Source: Actinomycetota bacterium (GTDB lineage Bacteria > Actinomycetota > Actinomycetes > Propionibacteriales > Propionibacteriaceae). From it: DNA of 64,000 bases. The translations under genes were made by a program, and so were the position numbers. Of this stretch, positions 1 to 7,453 are shown in pieces. A model generated the notes under the pieces. That model saw nothing but the letters and a program-made list of their open reading frames with translations, did not search any database and was not told the origin of the DNA. Position 1 is the first letter of the stretch; each line of letters begins with the position of its first letter. The stretch is from the NCBI GenBank assembly GCA_020161015.1, contig JAIUOT010000017.1:1-64000 (forward strand), written 5' to 3'.

Positions 1-98
1 AACTCCACCTCGACATGCCGCTGGAACTTCGGATGCCCAGGAGACCGGAGCTTCGGCCGAACCGCCCGATCCGCGGCCTGCTGACGACGAACCACCAC
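1..98 (-). CDS. IS30-like transposase, N-terminal fragment
   Basis: On the minus strand a frame opens with two GTG codons (98-96 and 95-93) and reads VVVRRQQAADRAVRPK, then LRSPGHPKFQRHVEVEF, up to the window edge. The basic start followed by a G-x-P segment and a helix ending in VEF resembles the N-terminus of actinobacterial IS30-family transposases, which continue into a helix-turn-helix with a 'GVS..VG.RWF' type motif and a DDE domain; those parts lie beyond position 1. Only about 32 codons are visible, so this is recognition by pattern, not proof. No Shine-Dalgarno sequence is obvious. Confidence 0.45.
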   Translation of the reverse strand, partial: MVVRRQQAADRAVRPKLRSPGHPKFQRHVEVE

Positions 99-133
99 AC
101 ACCTCTCGATCGAGGTGTTGCGACCACCAGTTG
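1..133 (-). mobile_element. Right-hand edge of an IS30-like insertion sequence, cut by the window start
   Basis: The first roughly 130 bases contain the 5' end of a transposase-like reading frame on the minus strand, preceded by a short stretch (about 115-133, minus-strand TGGTGGTCGCAAC) that could be the element's terminal repeat. The other end lies outside the window, so neither the terminal inverted repeats nor a target duplication can be checked and the outer limit at 133 is a guess. Confidence 0.4.
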
Positions 134-212
134 AATCCGCCTTGAGCCAGGCGGTCGGCATGAATGTGCCCTTGAGTGCTGGGTCCGGGGGAGGTGGGAT
201 TGCTGACTTCAC

Positions 213-629
213 GTGCCACGCGCAGACTGGAACGGTCCCCCCCGCAGCACAAACGCGGCTGCACTCCAGCTCGGTATCGACCTCGAGCCGGAGTTGTGTC
301 GGGTCGAGACCATCGAGGCGGCGCGGCGCCTCGGTTTCATCGGCTCGCCGACGATTCGGATCGCGGGACGGGACCCCTTCGCGCAGCCGGATGCCGTGCC
401 AGCCCTGGCGTGTCGGCTCTATTCCACACCGGAAGGGTTGACCGGCGCACCGATCACAGCGCAATTGGTGGCCGTCCTCGCCAAGGGCTCGGGACCGGGG
501 GGATCGAATGACATCCGCCTGGCGCAAGGCGACCTGAGTGCCGTCGGGAAGATCGTCTCGATCGCCGTGCCCCGCCTGCCTTGTTGCCCGTATGTTGCCC
601 GCCGGGGAGTGAGAAAGGCCCTGTGCTAG
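213..629 (+). pseudogene. Remnant of a thioredoxin-fold (DF-family-like) protein
   Basis: The frame from GTG 213 contains VETIEAARRLGFIGSPTI, RIAGRDPFAQPD and ACRLYSTPEG. This is the usual pattern (GSPT-I-x-x-x-G-R-D ... ACR-x-Y) of the C-terminal half of small thioredoxin-like proteins whose N-terminus normally carries the redox-active Cys near a 'CPN/CPH' motif. That N-terminal half is missing: the sequence before about 250 does not continue the fold, and an IS end lies just upstream. After about position 490 similarity ends, and the frame runs into a hairpin terminator. I read it as a 5'-truncated, non-functional remnant; a short expressed protein cannot be excluded. Confidence 0.35.
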
Positions 630-656
630 GAGTTTCGCCTAGTCACAGGGCCTTTT
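614..656. terminator. Bidirectional rho-independent terminator
   Basis: An inverted repeat has arms AAAGGCCCTGTG (614-625) and CACAGGGCCTTT (644-655), with a second short CTAG/CTAG pairing inside and T-rich flanks on both sides. It lies directly downstream of the minus-strand tRNA-Asn and also closes any plus-strand transcript of the decayed gene before it. Confidence 0.8.
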
Positions 657-663
657 CTTCTGG

Positions 664-736
664 CTCCCCCGCCTGGACTCGAACCAGGAACCTACGGATT
701 AACAGTCCGACGCTCTGCCAATTGAGCTACAGGGGA
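664..736 (-). tRNA. tRNA-Asn (anticodon GTT)
   Basis: On the minus strand the acceptor arm TCCCCTG (736-730) pairs with CGGGGGA (671-665); the D-arm GCTC/GAGC, anticodon stem TCGGA/TCCGT with loop CTGTTAA, and T-arm CCTGG-TTCGAGT-CCAGG are all present. The anticodon GTT corresponds to plus-strand 701-703. Discriminator G at 664 is followed by an encoded CCA (663-661). A terminator hairpin follows at 614-656. An IS fragment and a decayed gene lie on its downstream side, which is common where tRNA genes serve as integration sites. Confidence 0.97.
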
Positions 737-777
737 TCGCGCTGGGCGCGAGTCGGTACGTTACCAGAACTTCCGGC

Positions 778-1269
778 TCAGGCGTATTCGGCGCGGAGCC
801 GCGCCAGCTCGAGCGCGACGCGCGGGTCGGTGTCCACCTGCCTGGACTGAACGCCCTTGCCAGGGGCCACTCGCCAGATCAGCTCACCGTCGGGGTTCCC
901 GAGGTCCCTGCGGGCGGTGATCACGGCCTGTTCGGTGCCGTCGAGGTCGACCGTGCGGACGCAGGCGACGCTGGCGGTCACGCGCTCGTTGAACAGGTCC
1001 GGCAGGTGGCCGGTGTCGGTGAGCACGACGGAACCCGTGCCGCCGTCGGTGCGGGTCCAGCGCAGGGTGCGCGACGCGTGGTCCCAGCCGCCGTGCTCGA
1101 TCTCGTGCCAGGCCACCTCGTGCCAGCCGCCGGCACCGGGATGCACCAGGGCGTCGGCGAGGCCGAGCACGGGCCCCTCGGCGCTGCTGCCGGACGCGAG
1201 CACGCGTCGGCGGCCCACCAGGGCGGCCAGGTCGGGGTCGTCGGGACGGGAACGTCGGAAGAGCGCCAT
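778..1269 (-). CDS. Conserved actinobacterial hypothetical protein (163 aa)
   Basis: The ATG at 1269-1267 is preceded by a GGGGG stretch that can act as ribosome binding site. The product starts MALFRRSRPDDPDLAALVGRR, is soluble (no membrane segment, no signal peptide), and has a mixed alpha/beta look with a central WHEVAWHEIEHGGWD segment and a C-terminal DTDPRVALELARLRAEYA helix. I recognise the general type as a small protein of unknown function from high-GC actinobacteria but can assign no activity. It is convergent with the tRNA-Asn region and downstream of the Nudix gene on the same strand. Confidence 0.75.
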   Translation of the reverse strand: MALFRRSRPDDPDLAALVGRRRVLASGSSAEGPVLGLADALVHPGAGGWHEVAWHEIEHGGWDHASRTLRWTRTDGGTGSVVLTDTGHLPDLFNERVTASVACVRTVDLDGTEQAVITARRDLGNPDGELIWRVAPGKGVQSRQVDTDPRVALELARLRAEYA

Positions 1270-1315
1270 GCCCCCAGTGTGGCCGGGGGCGGCGGGACGG
1301 GCCAGCCGGGACGAC

Positions 1316-1711
1316 TCAGGGGCGGTCCGGGCAGGCGAACGCCAGCCGGCGGACGGCGGCCAGGTCGGGCGGCGCCCAGACGAGCCAGACGAGTCGCTCG
1401 CGCTGGAACCAGCAGAGCTGGTCGTGGTCGGTGCTCCGGACGGGCAGTTCGCCGAGCGGCCGGACGAAGTAGCAGGACAGCGTGAGGGTTTCTCCGTCCA
1501 CGACGGTGGCGCTGCGGTCGAGCAGTTCCCCGACCTCGATCTCGACGCCGAGCTCCTCGGAGATCTCCCGTTCGAGCGCGGACGCCGCGTCCTCACCGGG
1601 TTCGAGCTTCCCTCCGGGGAACTCCCACAGGCCGCCCGCGGCGAGCCCGCTACGGCGCCGGCAGGCGAGCACCCGCTCGCCGTCGGTGAACACCGCGGCC
1701 ACCACCTCCAT
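1316..1711 (-). CDS. mutT: Nudix hydrolase, MutT/8-oxo-dGTP diphosphatase type
   Basis: This is a 131-residue single-domain Nudix protein. The Nudix box G-x5-E-x7-REUxEExGU is complete: GGKLEPGEDAASALE then REISEELGV. Family members hydrolyse nucleoside diphosphates linked to another group; the length, the start MEVVAAVF and the sequence around the box (ACRRRSGLAAGGLWEFPGG) match MutT-like enzymes that sanitise oxidised nucleotides, though substrate is not proven. The ATG at 1711-1709 follows a GAGGGGG ribosome binding site and lies 10 nt after the stop of the PLP decarboxylase, so the two are probably co-transcribed. Confidence 0.85.
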   Translation of the reverse strand: MEVVAAVFTDGERVLACRRRSGLAAGGLWEFPGGKLEPGEDAASALEREISEELGVEIEVGELLDRSATVVDGETLTLSCYFVRPLGELPVRSTDHDQLCWFQRERLVWLVWAPPDLAAVRRLAFACPDRP

Positions 1712-1721
1712 GCACACCCCC

Positions 1722-3080
1722 TCAGGCTGCCGCCCGCCGAAGTGCCGCCAGGGTCTTCGCGACGTCGTCGTCGGTGGTCGACCAGTTGCACAGGGCAACC
1801 CGCAGCACAGACTGATCATGCCACCGTGAGCCGGTCGTCCACGCCGTCCCATCCTCGAGCATGCGCCGCACCACCTCCCGGGTGTGCTCGTCGCTGCCGA
1901 ACCGCGCGCACACCTGGGTGAACACCACGTCGTGCAGCACCTCGCCGCCCGGGATCGTGGCGATGCCGTCGGCGAACATCTGCGCGTGGCGGCAGTACCG
2001 CTCGACGAGGTCGGCCACGCCGCTGCGTCCCAGGGACGCGAGCGCGGCCCACACGGTGGTCGCCCGGGCCCGGCGCGACATCTCGGGCACCCGGTCCAGC
2101 GGCTCGCCGGCGCTGTCCTGGATCAGGTAGTCGCCGTGCATGCCCATGGTCGCCCGCATCGCCGTGTCGTCGGCGACGATCGCGATCCCGCAGTCGTAGG
2201 GAACGTTGAGCGTCTTGTGGGCGTCGGTGGCCCACGAGTCGGCGAGGGCGAGCCCCGCGGTCAGGTGGCGCAGGGCCGGGGACGCGGCCGCGAAGAGCCC
2301 GAACGCCCCGTCCACGTGCACCCACGCGCCCGCCCGGTGGGCGACCGGCACCGCGGACGCGACGTCGTCGAAGGCCCCAGAGTGCAGGTTGCCGGCCTGG
2401 AGCACCACGATCGTCGGCCGGTCGTCCCCGCCGGCCAGGGCCGCCTCCAGCGCGTCCACCCGGATCCGGCCCTGGTCGTCTGCGGCGACCGGCTCGGGAC
2501 GCCCGAGTCCGAGCAGGCGCAGCCCCTTGTCGATCGAGTCGTGCCGCTCGGCCCCCACGAGCACGCGGACGCCCGGCGAGGCGACGAGCCCGCGCTGGGC
2601 CACGTCCCAGCCGACCCGACGGAGCACGGTGTCGCGCGCGGTGGCCAGGCAGGTCGCATTGGCCATCGTCGCGCCGGTCACCATCCCGACGCCGCTGCCG
2701 GCCGGCAGCCCCAGGAGGTCGAGCAGCCAGCGGTCGGCCACCTGTTCGATCGCGACGGTCGCCGGGGTGACCGCCCGCAGCGCGCTGTTCTGGTCCCAGG
2801 CGCTGACCAGCCAGTCCGCGGCCAGCGCGGCGGGGAGCGTCCCGCCCATCACCATCCCGAACCAGCGACCGGACGGGATCGCCGTCAGCCCCGGCTCGGC
2901 CGCGTCGGCGAGCAGCTGGACGACCTCCGTCGCAGGACGCGGGCCCTCAGGCAGGTCCCCGAGCGCAGCGGCCACCTCCTCGCTGGTGGCCGACGGGGGC
3001 ACCCTCCGGCCGGGGAGCGAGTCCAGCCACTCGACGGCCCTGCGGTGGGCCACGTCCAGCGCGTCGTACATCTCGGTCAT
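1722..3080 (-). CDS. PLP-dependent group II decarboxylase family protein
   Basis: The protein (about 452 aa) has the group II amino-acid decarboxylase layout: an N-terminal helical swap region, GRWFGMVMGG, GATMANATCLA for the cofactor phosphate, HVDGAFG with the aspartate that contacts the pyridine nitrogen (about residue 257), and TDAHKTLNVPYDCG with the Schiff-base lysine (about residue 289). Related enzymes decarboxylate aromatic amino acids, glutamate or histidine; the substrate cannot be read here. Two in-frame ATGs exist (3086 and 3080); AGGAGG lies directly before the first and six bases before the second, so the second is chosen. Confidence 0.85.
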   Translation of the reverse strand: MTEMYDALDVAHRRAVEWLDSLPGRRVPPSATSEEVAAALGDLPEGPRPATEVVQLLADAAEPGLTAIPSGRWFGMVMGGTLPAALAADWLVSAWDQNSALRAVTPATVAIEQVADRWLLDLLGLPAGSGVGMVTGATMANATCLATARDTVLRRVGWDVAQRGLVASPGVRVLVGAERHDSIDKGLRLLGLGRPEPVAADDQGRIRVDALEAALAGGDDRPTIVVLQAGNLHSGAFDDVASAVPVAHRAGAWVHVDGAFGLFAAASPALRHLTAGLALADSWATDAHKTLNVPYDCGIAIVADDTAMRATMGMHGDYLIQDSAGEPLDRVPEMSRRARATTVWAALASLGRSGVADLVERYCRHAQMFADGIATIPGGEVLHDVVFTQVCARFGSDEHTREVVRRMLEDGTAWTTGSRWHDQSVLRVALCNWSTTDDDVAKTLAALRRAAA

Positions 3081-3108
3081 CGCCATCCTCCTGCCCTGCG
3101 GTCGGTCG

Positions 3109-5547
3109 TCAACGGTGCGTCCCGGGCGTCTCCCACACCACGCTGTCGGGCGCCTGGTCGGGTCGCCATCCCTTCCACACGGGGTGGCGCAGCCGCCCGG
3201 GCCCGGTCACCTCGGTGTAGTACACCTCGCCCACGAGCGACGGCTCCACCCAGTGCGCGTCCCGTGCGTCCTCGGGCGGGACGTCGTCGAACGGCGAGGT
3301 GGCCCGCGCCAGCGGGGCCAGCAGGCGATCCGCCTCGGCGAGTCCCGCGTCCGAGAAGCCCGACCCCGCCCGCCCCACGTACCGGAGCCGGTCGCCGTCG
3401 GGGATGCCCAGCAGCAGCGAGCCGACCGTCCCGTGCCGGTTGCCCTGCCCGGGACGCCACCCGCCGACCACCACCGACTGGCTGCGCCGGTGCTTGATCT
3501 TCAGCCAGGTGCGGGCGCGGGCGCCGGGCTGGTACACCGAGCCACGCCGCTTGGCCACCACGCCCTCCAGGCGGAACGCCTCGCTGGCGTCGAGGGCCGC
3601 CTCCAGGTCTCCCTCGAACTCCGGGGGCACCTGGACGCGCGAGCCGGACGCCGGGTGCAGGCCCTCCAACAGCTGTCGCCGCTCCTCGTAGGGACGCCGC
3701 ATGAGCGCCTCGTCGTCGAGGCGAAGGACGTCGAACAGCAGCAGCTGGGCCGGCGCCCGGTCGGCCGCGGCGGCGATGTCGGCCGGGCGGGTCAGGTTGA
3801 TCCGTGGCTGGAGCAGCCCGAAGCTCGGTGCGCCGCCGGGGTCGAGCACGACGATCTCGCCGTCGAGGACGGCGTTGCGGCACCCCAGGGCGGCGAGGTC
3901 GGCCAGCAGGTCCGGGTAGCGGACGGTCTCGTCGCGTCCCCTCCTGCTCGTCAGCCGGACGCGCCCGTCGTCCACGTGCGCGATGACGCGCACGCCGTCC
4001 CACTTCATCTCGAAGTGCCAGTCCTCGGGACGACCGATGTCGGCGGGGGTGGCCAGCGTGGCGAGCATCGGCTCGACGACCTCCGCCGGCTCCGCGGGTG
4101 CGGTGGCGGGAGAGGACGACGGCGCGGGTGCCGGGCTCGGCGGCTCGGGGGCGGCGGCGTCCCTGATCGCCATCCGGTGCATGAGCCAGTCCTTGCCGGT
4201 CCGGATCAGGGCGAACTTCGCCGGGACGCCGCCCAGCCCGCCGTCGGGGCGCCCGTGCAGGGTGACGATCACCTCGCCCTCGCGCCATTTCTCGAGGTCG
4301 TAGGTGCCGGCGTCCCAGATCGTCACGGTGCCGCCGCCGTACTCCCCGGCAGGGATCGTGCCCTCGAAGGCGCCGTACTCCAGCGGGTGGTCCTCCGTCG
4401 GCACCGCCAGGTGGTTCGTCCGGGGGTCGGTCGGCGGACCCTTCGGCACCGCCCAGCTGACCAGCACACCGTCGCGCTCCAGCCGGAAGTCGTAGTGCAG
4501 GCGGCGCGCGTGGTGCTCCTGGACCACGAACGACCGTCCGTCCGAGGACGGCGGGGGCGCAGCGGGGACCGGCTCGGGCGTCCGGCCGGGATCACGCATG
4601 CTCCGGTAGGTCGCCAGCCGGTCGGTCGCGGGGGACGGTCCGGGGACGTCCGGGTCCAGTCCGGCGATCAGGTCGCCGTCCGCGGCCACCCGTGCGAGCA
4701 CCTCGGCGAGCTCGAGGTGGCGCAGGGCGGGGTCGGCGAGCTCCTCCCACGTGCGCGGCGCCGCCACGGTGGGGCGGGTCCGGCCGCGCAGCGAGTACGG
4801 CGTGATCGTGGTCTTGTTGCCGTTGTTCTGGCTCCAGTCGAGGAACACCTTGCCGGCGCGGTCGGCGCGGCGCATGACGGCGGTCACGCGGTCGGGGTGC
4901 TGCGCCTGGAGCGACTGCGCGAGCTCGCGGGCCAGGTCGGAGGCCTGCGCGGTGCTCAGCGTGCCGTCCAGCCGCGCGTACAGGTGGATGCCCTTGCTGC
5001 CGGACGTCACCGGGTAGCTGGTCATCCCGGCTCCCTCGAGCACCTCGCGCACCCAACCGGCCACCTCGGCGCACCCGGCCAGGTCCACGCCCTTACCGGG
5101 GTCGAGGTCGAGCACCAGCCGGTCGGGCGGCAGGGGAGTGCCGTCGTCGGCGAACCGCCACTGCGGCACGTGCAGTTCCAGCGCGGCCAGTTGCGCCAGC
5201 CACACGAGCGTGGCCACGTCGCCGGCGACCGGGTACTCGTTGGTCCCGTCGGAGTGCTGGATCGGGTACCGGCGCACCCAGTCCGGGGTGCCGCGCGGCA
5301 GGTTCTTGGCGAAGAACACGTTCGGGTGCTCGCCCTCGGCGCCCACGCCGTCCGGCCAGCGCTTGCGGGTGATGGCGCGCTGCCACAGGTGGGGCAGCAG
5401 GACGTGGGCGACCTCGGCGTAGTAGGCGATCACCTCGCCCTTGGTGGTGCCCGTGGCAGGGTAGAGCACCTTGTCGAGGTTGGTCAGCGCCAGCGTGTGC
5501 CCGTCGATGGTCACCTGCTGGCTGCCCGGGGCCGCCATGCCGTTCAT
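3109..5547 (-). CDS. ligD: Multifunctional ATP-dependent DNA ligase LigD (polymerase, 3'-phosphoesterase, ligase)
   Basis: An 812-residue protein with three domains in the mycobacterial order. Polymerase/primase domain, about residues 10-300, has LVLDLDP (D147/D149), TSGSKGIHLY and VFLDWSQN (D237). 3'-phosphoesterase domain, about 335-460, has HHARRLHYDFRLE and DHPLEYGAFEG. Ligase domain, about 490-805, has nucleotidyl-acceptor K515 in EMKWDGVR, DGEIVV, LEGVVAKR and TWLKIKHRR. LigD performs gap filling and sealing in bacterial non-homologous end joining, normally with Ku; no ku gene is within this window. ATG 5547 is preferred because the upstream extension is not domain-like. It is 28 nt upstream of the decarboxylase gene. 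Confidence 0.93.
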   Translation of the reverse strand: MNGMAAPGSQQVTIDGHTLALTNLDKVLYPATGTTKGEVIAYYAEVAHVLLPHLWQRAITRKRWPDGVGAEGEHPNVFFAKNLPRGTPDWVRRYPIQHSDGTNEYPVAGDVATLVWLAQLAALELHVPQWRFADDGTPLPPDRLVLDLDPGKGVDLAGCAEVAGWVREVLEGAGMTSYPVTSGSKGIHLYARLDGTLSTAQASDLARELAQSLQAQHPDRVTAVMRRADRAGKVFLDWSQNNGNKTTITPYSLRGRTRPTVAAPRTWEELADPALRHLELAEVLARVAADGDLIAGLDPDVPGPSPATDRLATYRSMRDPGRTPEPVPAAPPPSSDGRSFVVQEHHARRLHYDFRLERDGVLVSWAVPKGPPTDPRTNHLAVPTEDHPLEYGAFEGTIPAGEYGGGTVTIWDAGTYDLEKWREGEVIVTLHGRPDGGLGGVPAKFALIRTGKDWLMHRMAIRDAAAPEPPSPAPAPSSSPATAPAEPAEVVEPMLATLATPADIGRPEDWHFEMKWDGVRVIAHVDDGRVRLTSRRGRDETVRYPDLLADLAALGCRNAVLDGEIVVLDPGGAPSFGLLQPRINLTRPADIAAAADRAPAQLLLFDVLRLDDEALMRRPYEERRQLLEGLHPASGSRVQVPPEFEGDLEAALDASEAFRLEGVVAKRRGSVYQPGARARTWLKIKHRRSQSVVVGGWRPGQGNRHGTVGSLLLGIPDGDRLRYVGRAGSGFSDAGLAEADRLLAPLARATSPFDDVPPEDARDAHWVEPSLVGEVYYTEVTGPGRLRHPVWKGWRPDQAPDSVVWETPGTHR

Positions 5548-5645
5548 CCTGACACACCGCCCGCGCGGCGGCGGAGGGAGAGCCTTGCCCATCGGCGGTC
5601 GCCCGGGGGCTGTTCGCCGGGCCGGGCGTGCGTCACCATGAGCGC

Positions 5646-6632
5646 ATGTTGCAGCTGCGCCTGGCCATCCCCGCAGACCTCACCGAGGACGTGGTGCTCG
5701 TGCTGTCCACCGAGCCGAGCGTGAGCAGCCTCGCGGTGATGCGGGGCGCCTCCATCCTGCCCAAGGGCGACATCGTCCACGCGGACGTGGCGCGCGAGCA
5801 CGCGAACCCGGTGATCACCCGGCTGCGCGACCTCGGAGTGGCCCGACGCGGGACGCTCCACATCGACCCGGTCGAGACCTGGCTGTCGAAGGCGGCGCTG
5901 GACGCCGAGATCCAGACCCCCGGCAGCGCGGCCGACTCGGTGATCTGGCCGGAGGTCGGCGCCCGGGCCTACTCCGACTCCGAGCTGAACGGCACGTACC
6001 TGATCTTCATGGTGCTGGCCACCCTGATCGCCGCGATCGCGATCGTCCTCGACTCCCAGGTGCTGGTGATCGGGGCGATGGTGCTCGGCCCGGAGTTCGG
6101 GCCGATCGCCGCGCTGGGGCTGGCGCTGGTGCTGAAGCGCCGTGCCCTGTTCGGCTTCGCGCTCCGCACGCTGCTGATCGGCTTCGGGGTGTCGATCCTC
6201 GTGACGACGCTGATCGCGGTCGTCGTGCGGGCGTTCGGCTGGGTGGAGCCGGCGCTGATCGCGTCCGAACGCCCGGCGACGCGGTTCATCTACCACCCCG
6301 ACGGCTGGTCGTTCGCCGTCGCGGTGATGGCGGCGATCGCCGGTGTGCTCTCGCTCACCTCCGGGCGGATGGGCGGCCTGTCGGGGGTGTTCATCTCGGT
6401 GACCACGGTGCCGGCGGCGGGCAACATCGCCCTCGGGCTGGCGTTCTGGGTGCCGGAGGAGATCATCGGCAGCGCGACGCAGCTCGCCATCAACCTGATC
6501 GCGATGATGCTCGCGGGCTGGCTGACGCTGTTCGTGCAGGACAAGCTCGTCAACCGGTTGCCGGTGAACCCGTTCCAGCGCGACATGTACGAGCGGCGCC
6601 GCAGGGACATGCTCCGCCGCCCGGGCCCCTAG
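5646..6632 (+). CDS. DUF389 family membrane protein
   Basis: This 328-residue protein has a soluble N-terminal part (1-110) and about six hydrophobic membrane segments starting with TYLIFMVLATLIAAIAIVLD. The motif VLVIGAMVLGPEFGPIAALGLAL is the signature of the DUF389 family (TIGR00341-like), a set of integral membrane proteins of unknown function. The C-terminus is basic and cytosolic (RDMYERRRRDMLRR). Start at ATG 5646 rather than 5628 because homologous proteins begin with a short hydrophobic strand like MLQLRLAIP. It is convergent with the sirtuin gene, only 24 nt apart, and divergent from ligD. Confidence 0.85.
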   Translation: MLQLRLAIPADLTEDVVLVLSTEPSVSSLAVMRGASILPKGDIVHADVAREHANPVITRLRDLGVARRGTLHIDPVETWLSKAALDAEIQTPGSAADSVIWPEVGARAYSDSELNGTYLIFMVLATLIAAIAIVLDSQVLVIGAMVLGPEFGPIAALGLALVLKRRALFGFALRTLLIGFGVSILVTTLIAVVVRAFGWVEPALIASERPATRFIYHPDGWSFAVAVMAAIAGVLSLTSGRMGGLSGVFISVTTVPAAGNIALGLAFWVPEEIIGSATQLAINLIAMMLAGWLTLFVQDKLVNRLPVNPFQRDMYERRRRDMLRRPGP

Positions 6633-6656
6633 CCGTCCGTGACAGGCGGCGCGCCG

Positions 6657-7367
6657 TCAGGGGACGGCCGCCCCGAGGGTCTCGCCGATCGGGGCGTGGA
6701 CGACCAGCGTCGCGAGGTGGTCCAGCGCCGTCGGCTCGGCGTTGATCAGCACGAGTTCGTGGCCGCCGAAGTAGTGCACGAGCCCGGCGGCCGGGTAGAC
6801 CACCAGCGACGTCCCGCCGACGACCAGGGTGTCCGCCCGCGCCAGGTGTTCGATCGCGGCCTCCATCACCGCGGCGTCCAGCGGCTCCTCGTACAGCACG
6901 ACGTCGGGCTTGATCACGCCGCCGCAGGCACACGTGGGGACGCCGTCCGTGGCGAGGATCGCGTCCAGGCCCGCGGGGGCACCGCAGCGCAGGCAGCTGT
7001 TGCGGTGCACGCTGCCGTGCAGCTCGAGCACCGTGCGGGAACCGGCGGCCTGGTGCAGCCCGTCGATGTTCTGGGTGATCACCGCGGTCAGCCGTCCCTG
7101 CTCCTGCAGGCGGGCGAGCGCCAGGTGGGCGGGGTTCGGACGCGCGTGCGGGTGCAGCAGGTGGCTGCGGTAGTAGGCGTAGAACTCGGCGGTGTGGCGC
7201 ACGAAGAAGCTGTGGCTGAGCACCTCCTCCGGCGTGTAGCGGGTGTCGCCCGACCGCGAGTACAGGCCGTCGCCGGAACGGAAGTCGGGGATCCCGCTCT
7301 CGGTCGACACCCCGGCACCACCGAAGAAGGCGATGCGCTCGCCGCGTCCCAGGATCTCGCTCAGCAC
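6657..7367 (-). CDS. NAD-dependent protein deacylase, Sir2 (sirtuin) family
   Basis: This 236-residue protein shows the sirtuin motifs: GAGVSTESGIPDFRS for NAD binding near the N-terminus, QNIDGLHQAAG, the catalytic histidine in LELHGSVH, a zinc site CLRC...CAC (two Cys pairs), VVGGTSLVVYPAAGLV and the C-terminal NAD contact region VLINAEPT. Sirtuins remove acyl groups from lysine using NAD. GTG 7367 was chosen because it places the first motif about 15 residues in, as in short bacterial sirtuins; an upstream ATG at 7463 would overlap the divergent M20 gene and add an Arg-rich, non-conserved segment. Confidence 0.9.
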   Translation of the reverse strand: MLSEILGRGERIAFFGGAGVSTESGIPDFRSGDGLYSRSGDTRYTPEEVLSHSFFVRHTAEFYAYYRSHLLHPHARPNPAHLALARLQEQGRLTAVITQNIDGLHQAAGSRTVLELHGSVHRNSCLRCGAPAGLDAILATDGVPTCACGGVIKPDVVLYEEPLDAAVMEAAIEHLARADTLVVGGTSLVVYPAAGLVHYFGGHELVLINAEPTALDHLATLVVHAPIGETLGAAVP

Positions 7368-7440
7368 GCGACCGACCCTACGCCGCGCACCCCGCGCCGC
7401 AGCCCCGATGACACGGCCGACGCGGGCGCGACGCGAGCAA

Positions 7441-7446
7441 TAGGCT
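7441..7446 (+). promoter_or_regulatory. -10 element TAGGCT of a probable leaderless promoter
   Basis: TAGGCT is followed by 7 nt and then the ATG of the M20 peptidase gene at 7454. No Shine-Dalgarno sequence lies in between, so transcription probably starts at or next to the start codon. No good -35 hexamer is visible. Confidence 0.55.
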
Positions 7447-7453
7447 CCCGGCC

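Noticed and set aside
2206-5724. 1172-codon plus-strand frame opposite the decarboxylase and ligD genes
   Set aside because: It is a shadow of minus-strand genes: Arg/Gly/Val-rich, no domain, and both minus-strand products are clear enzymes.
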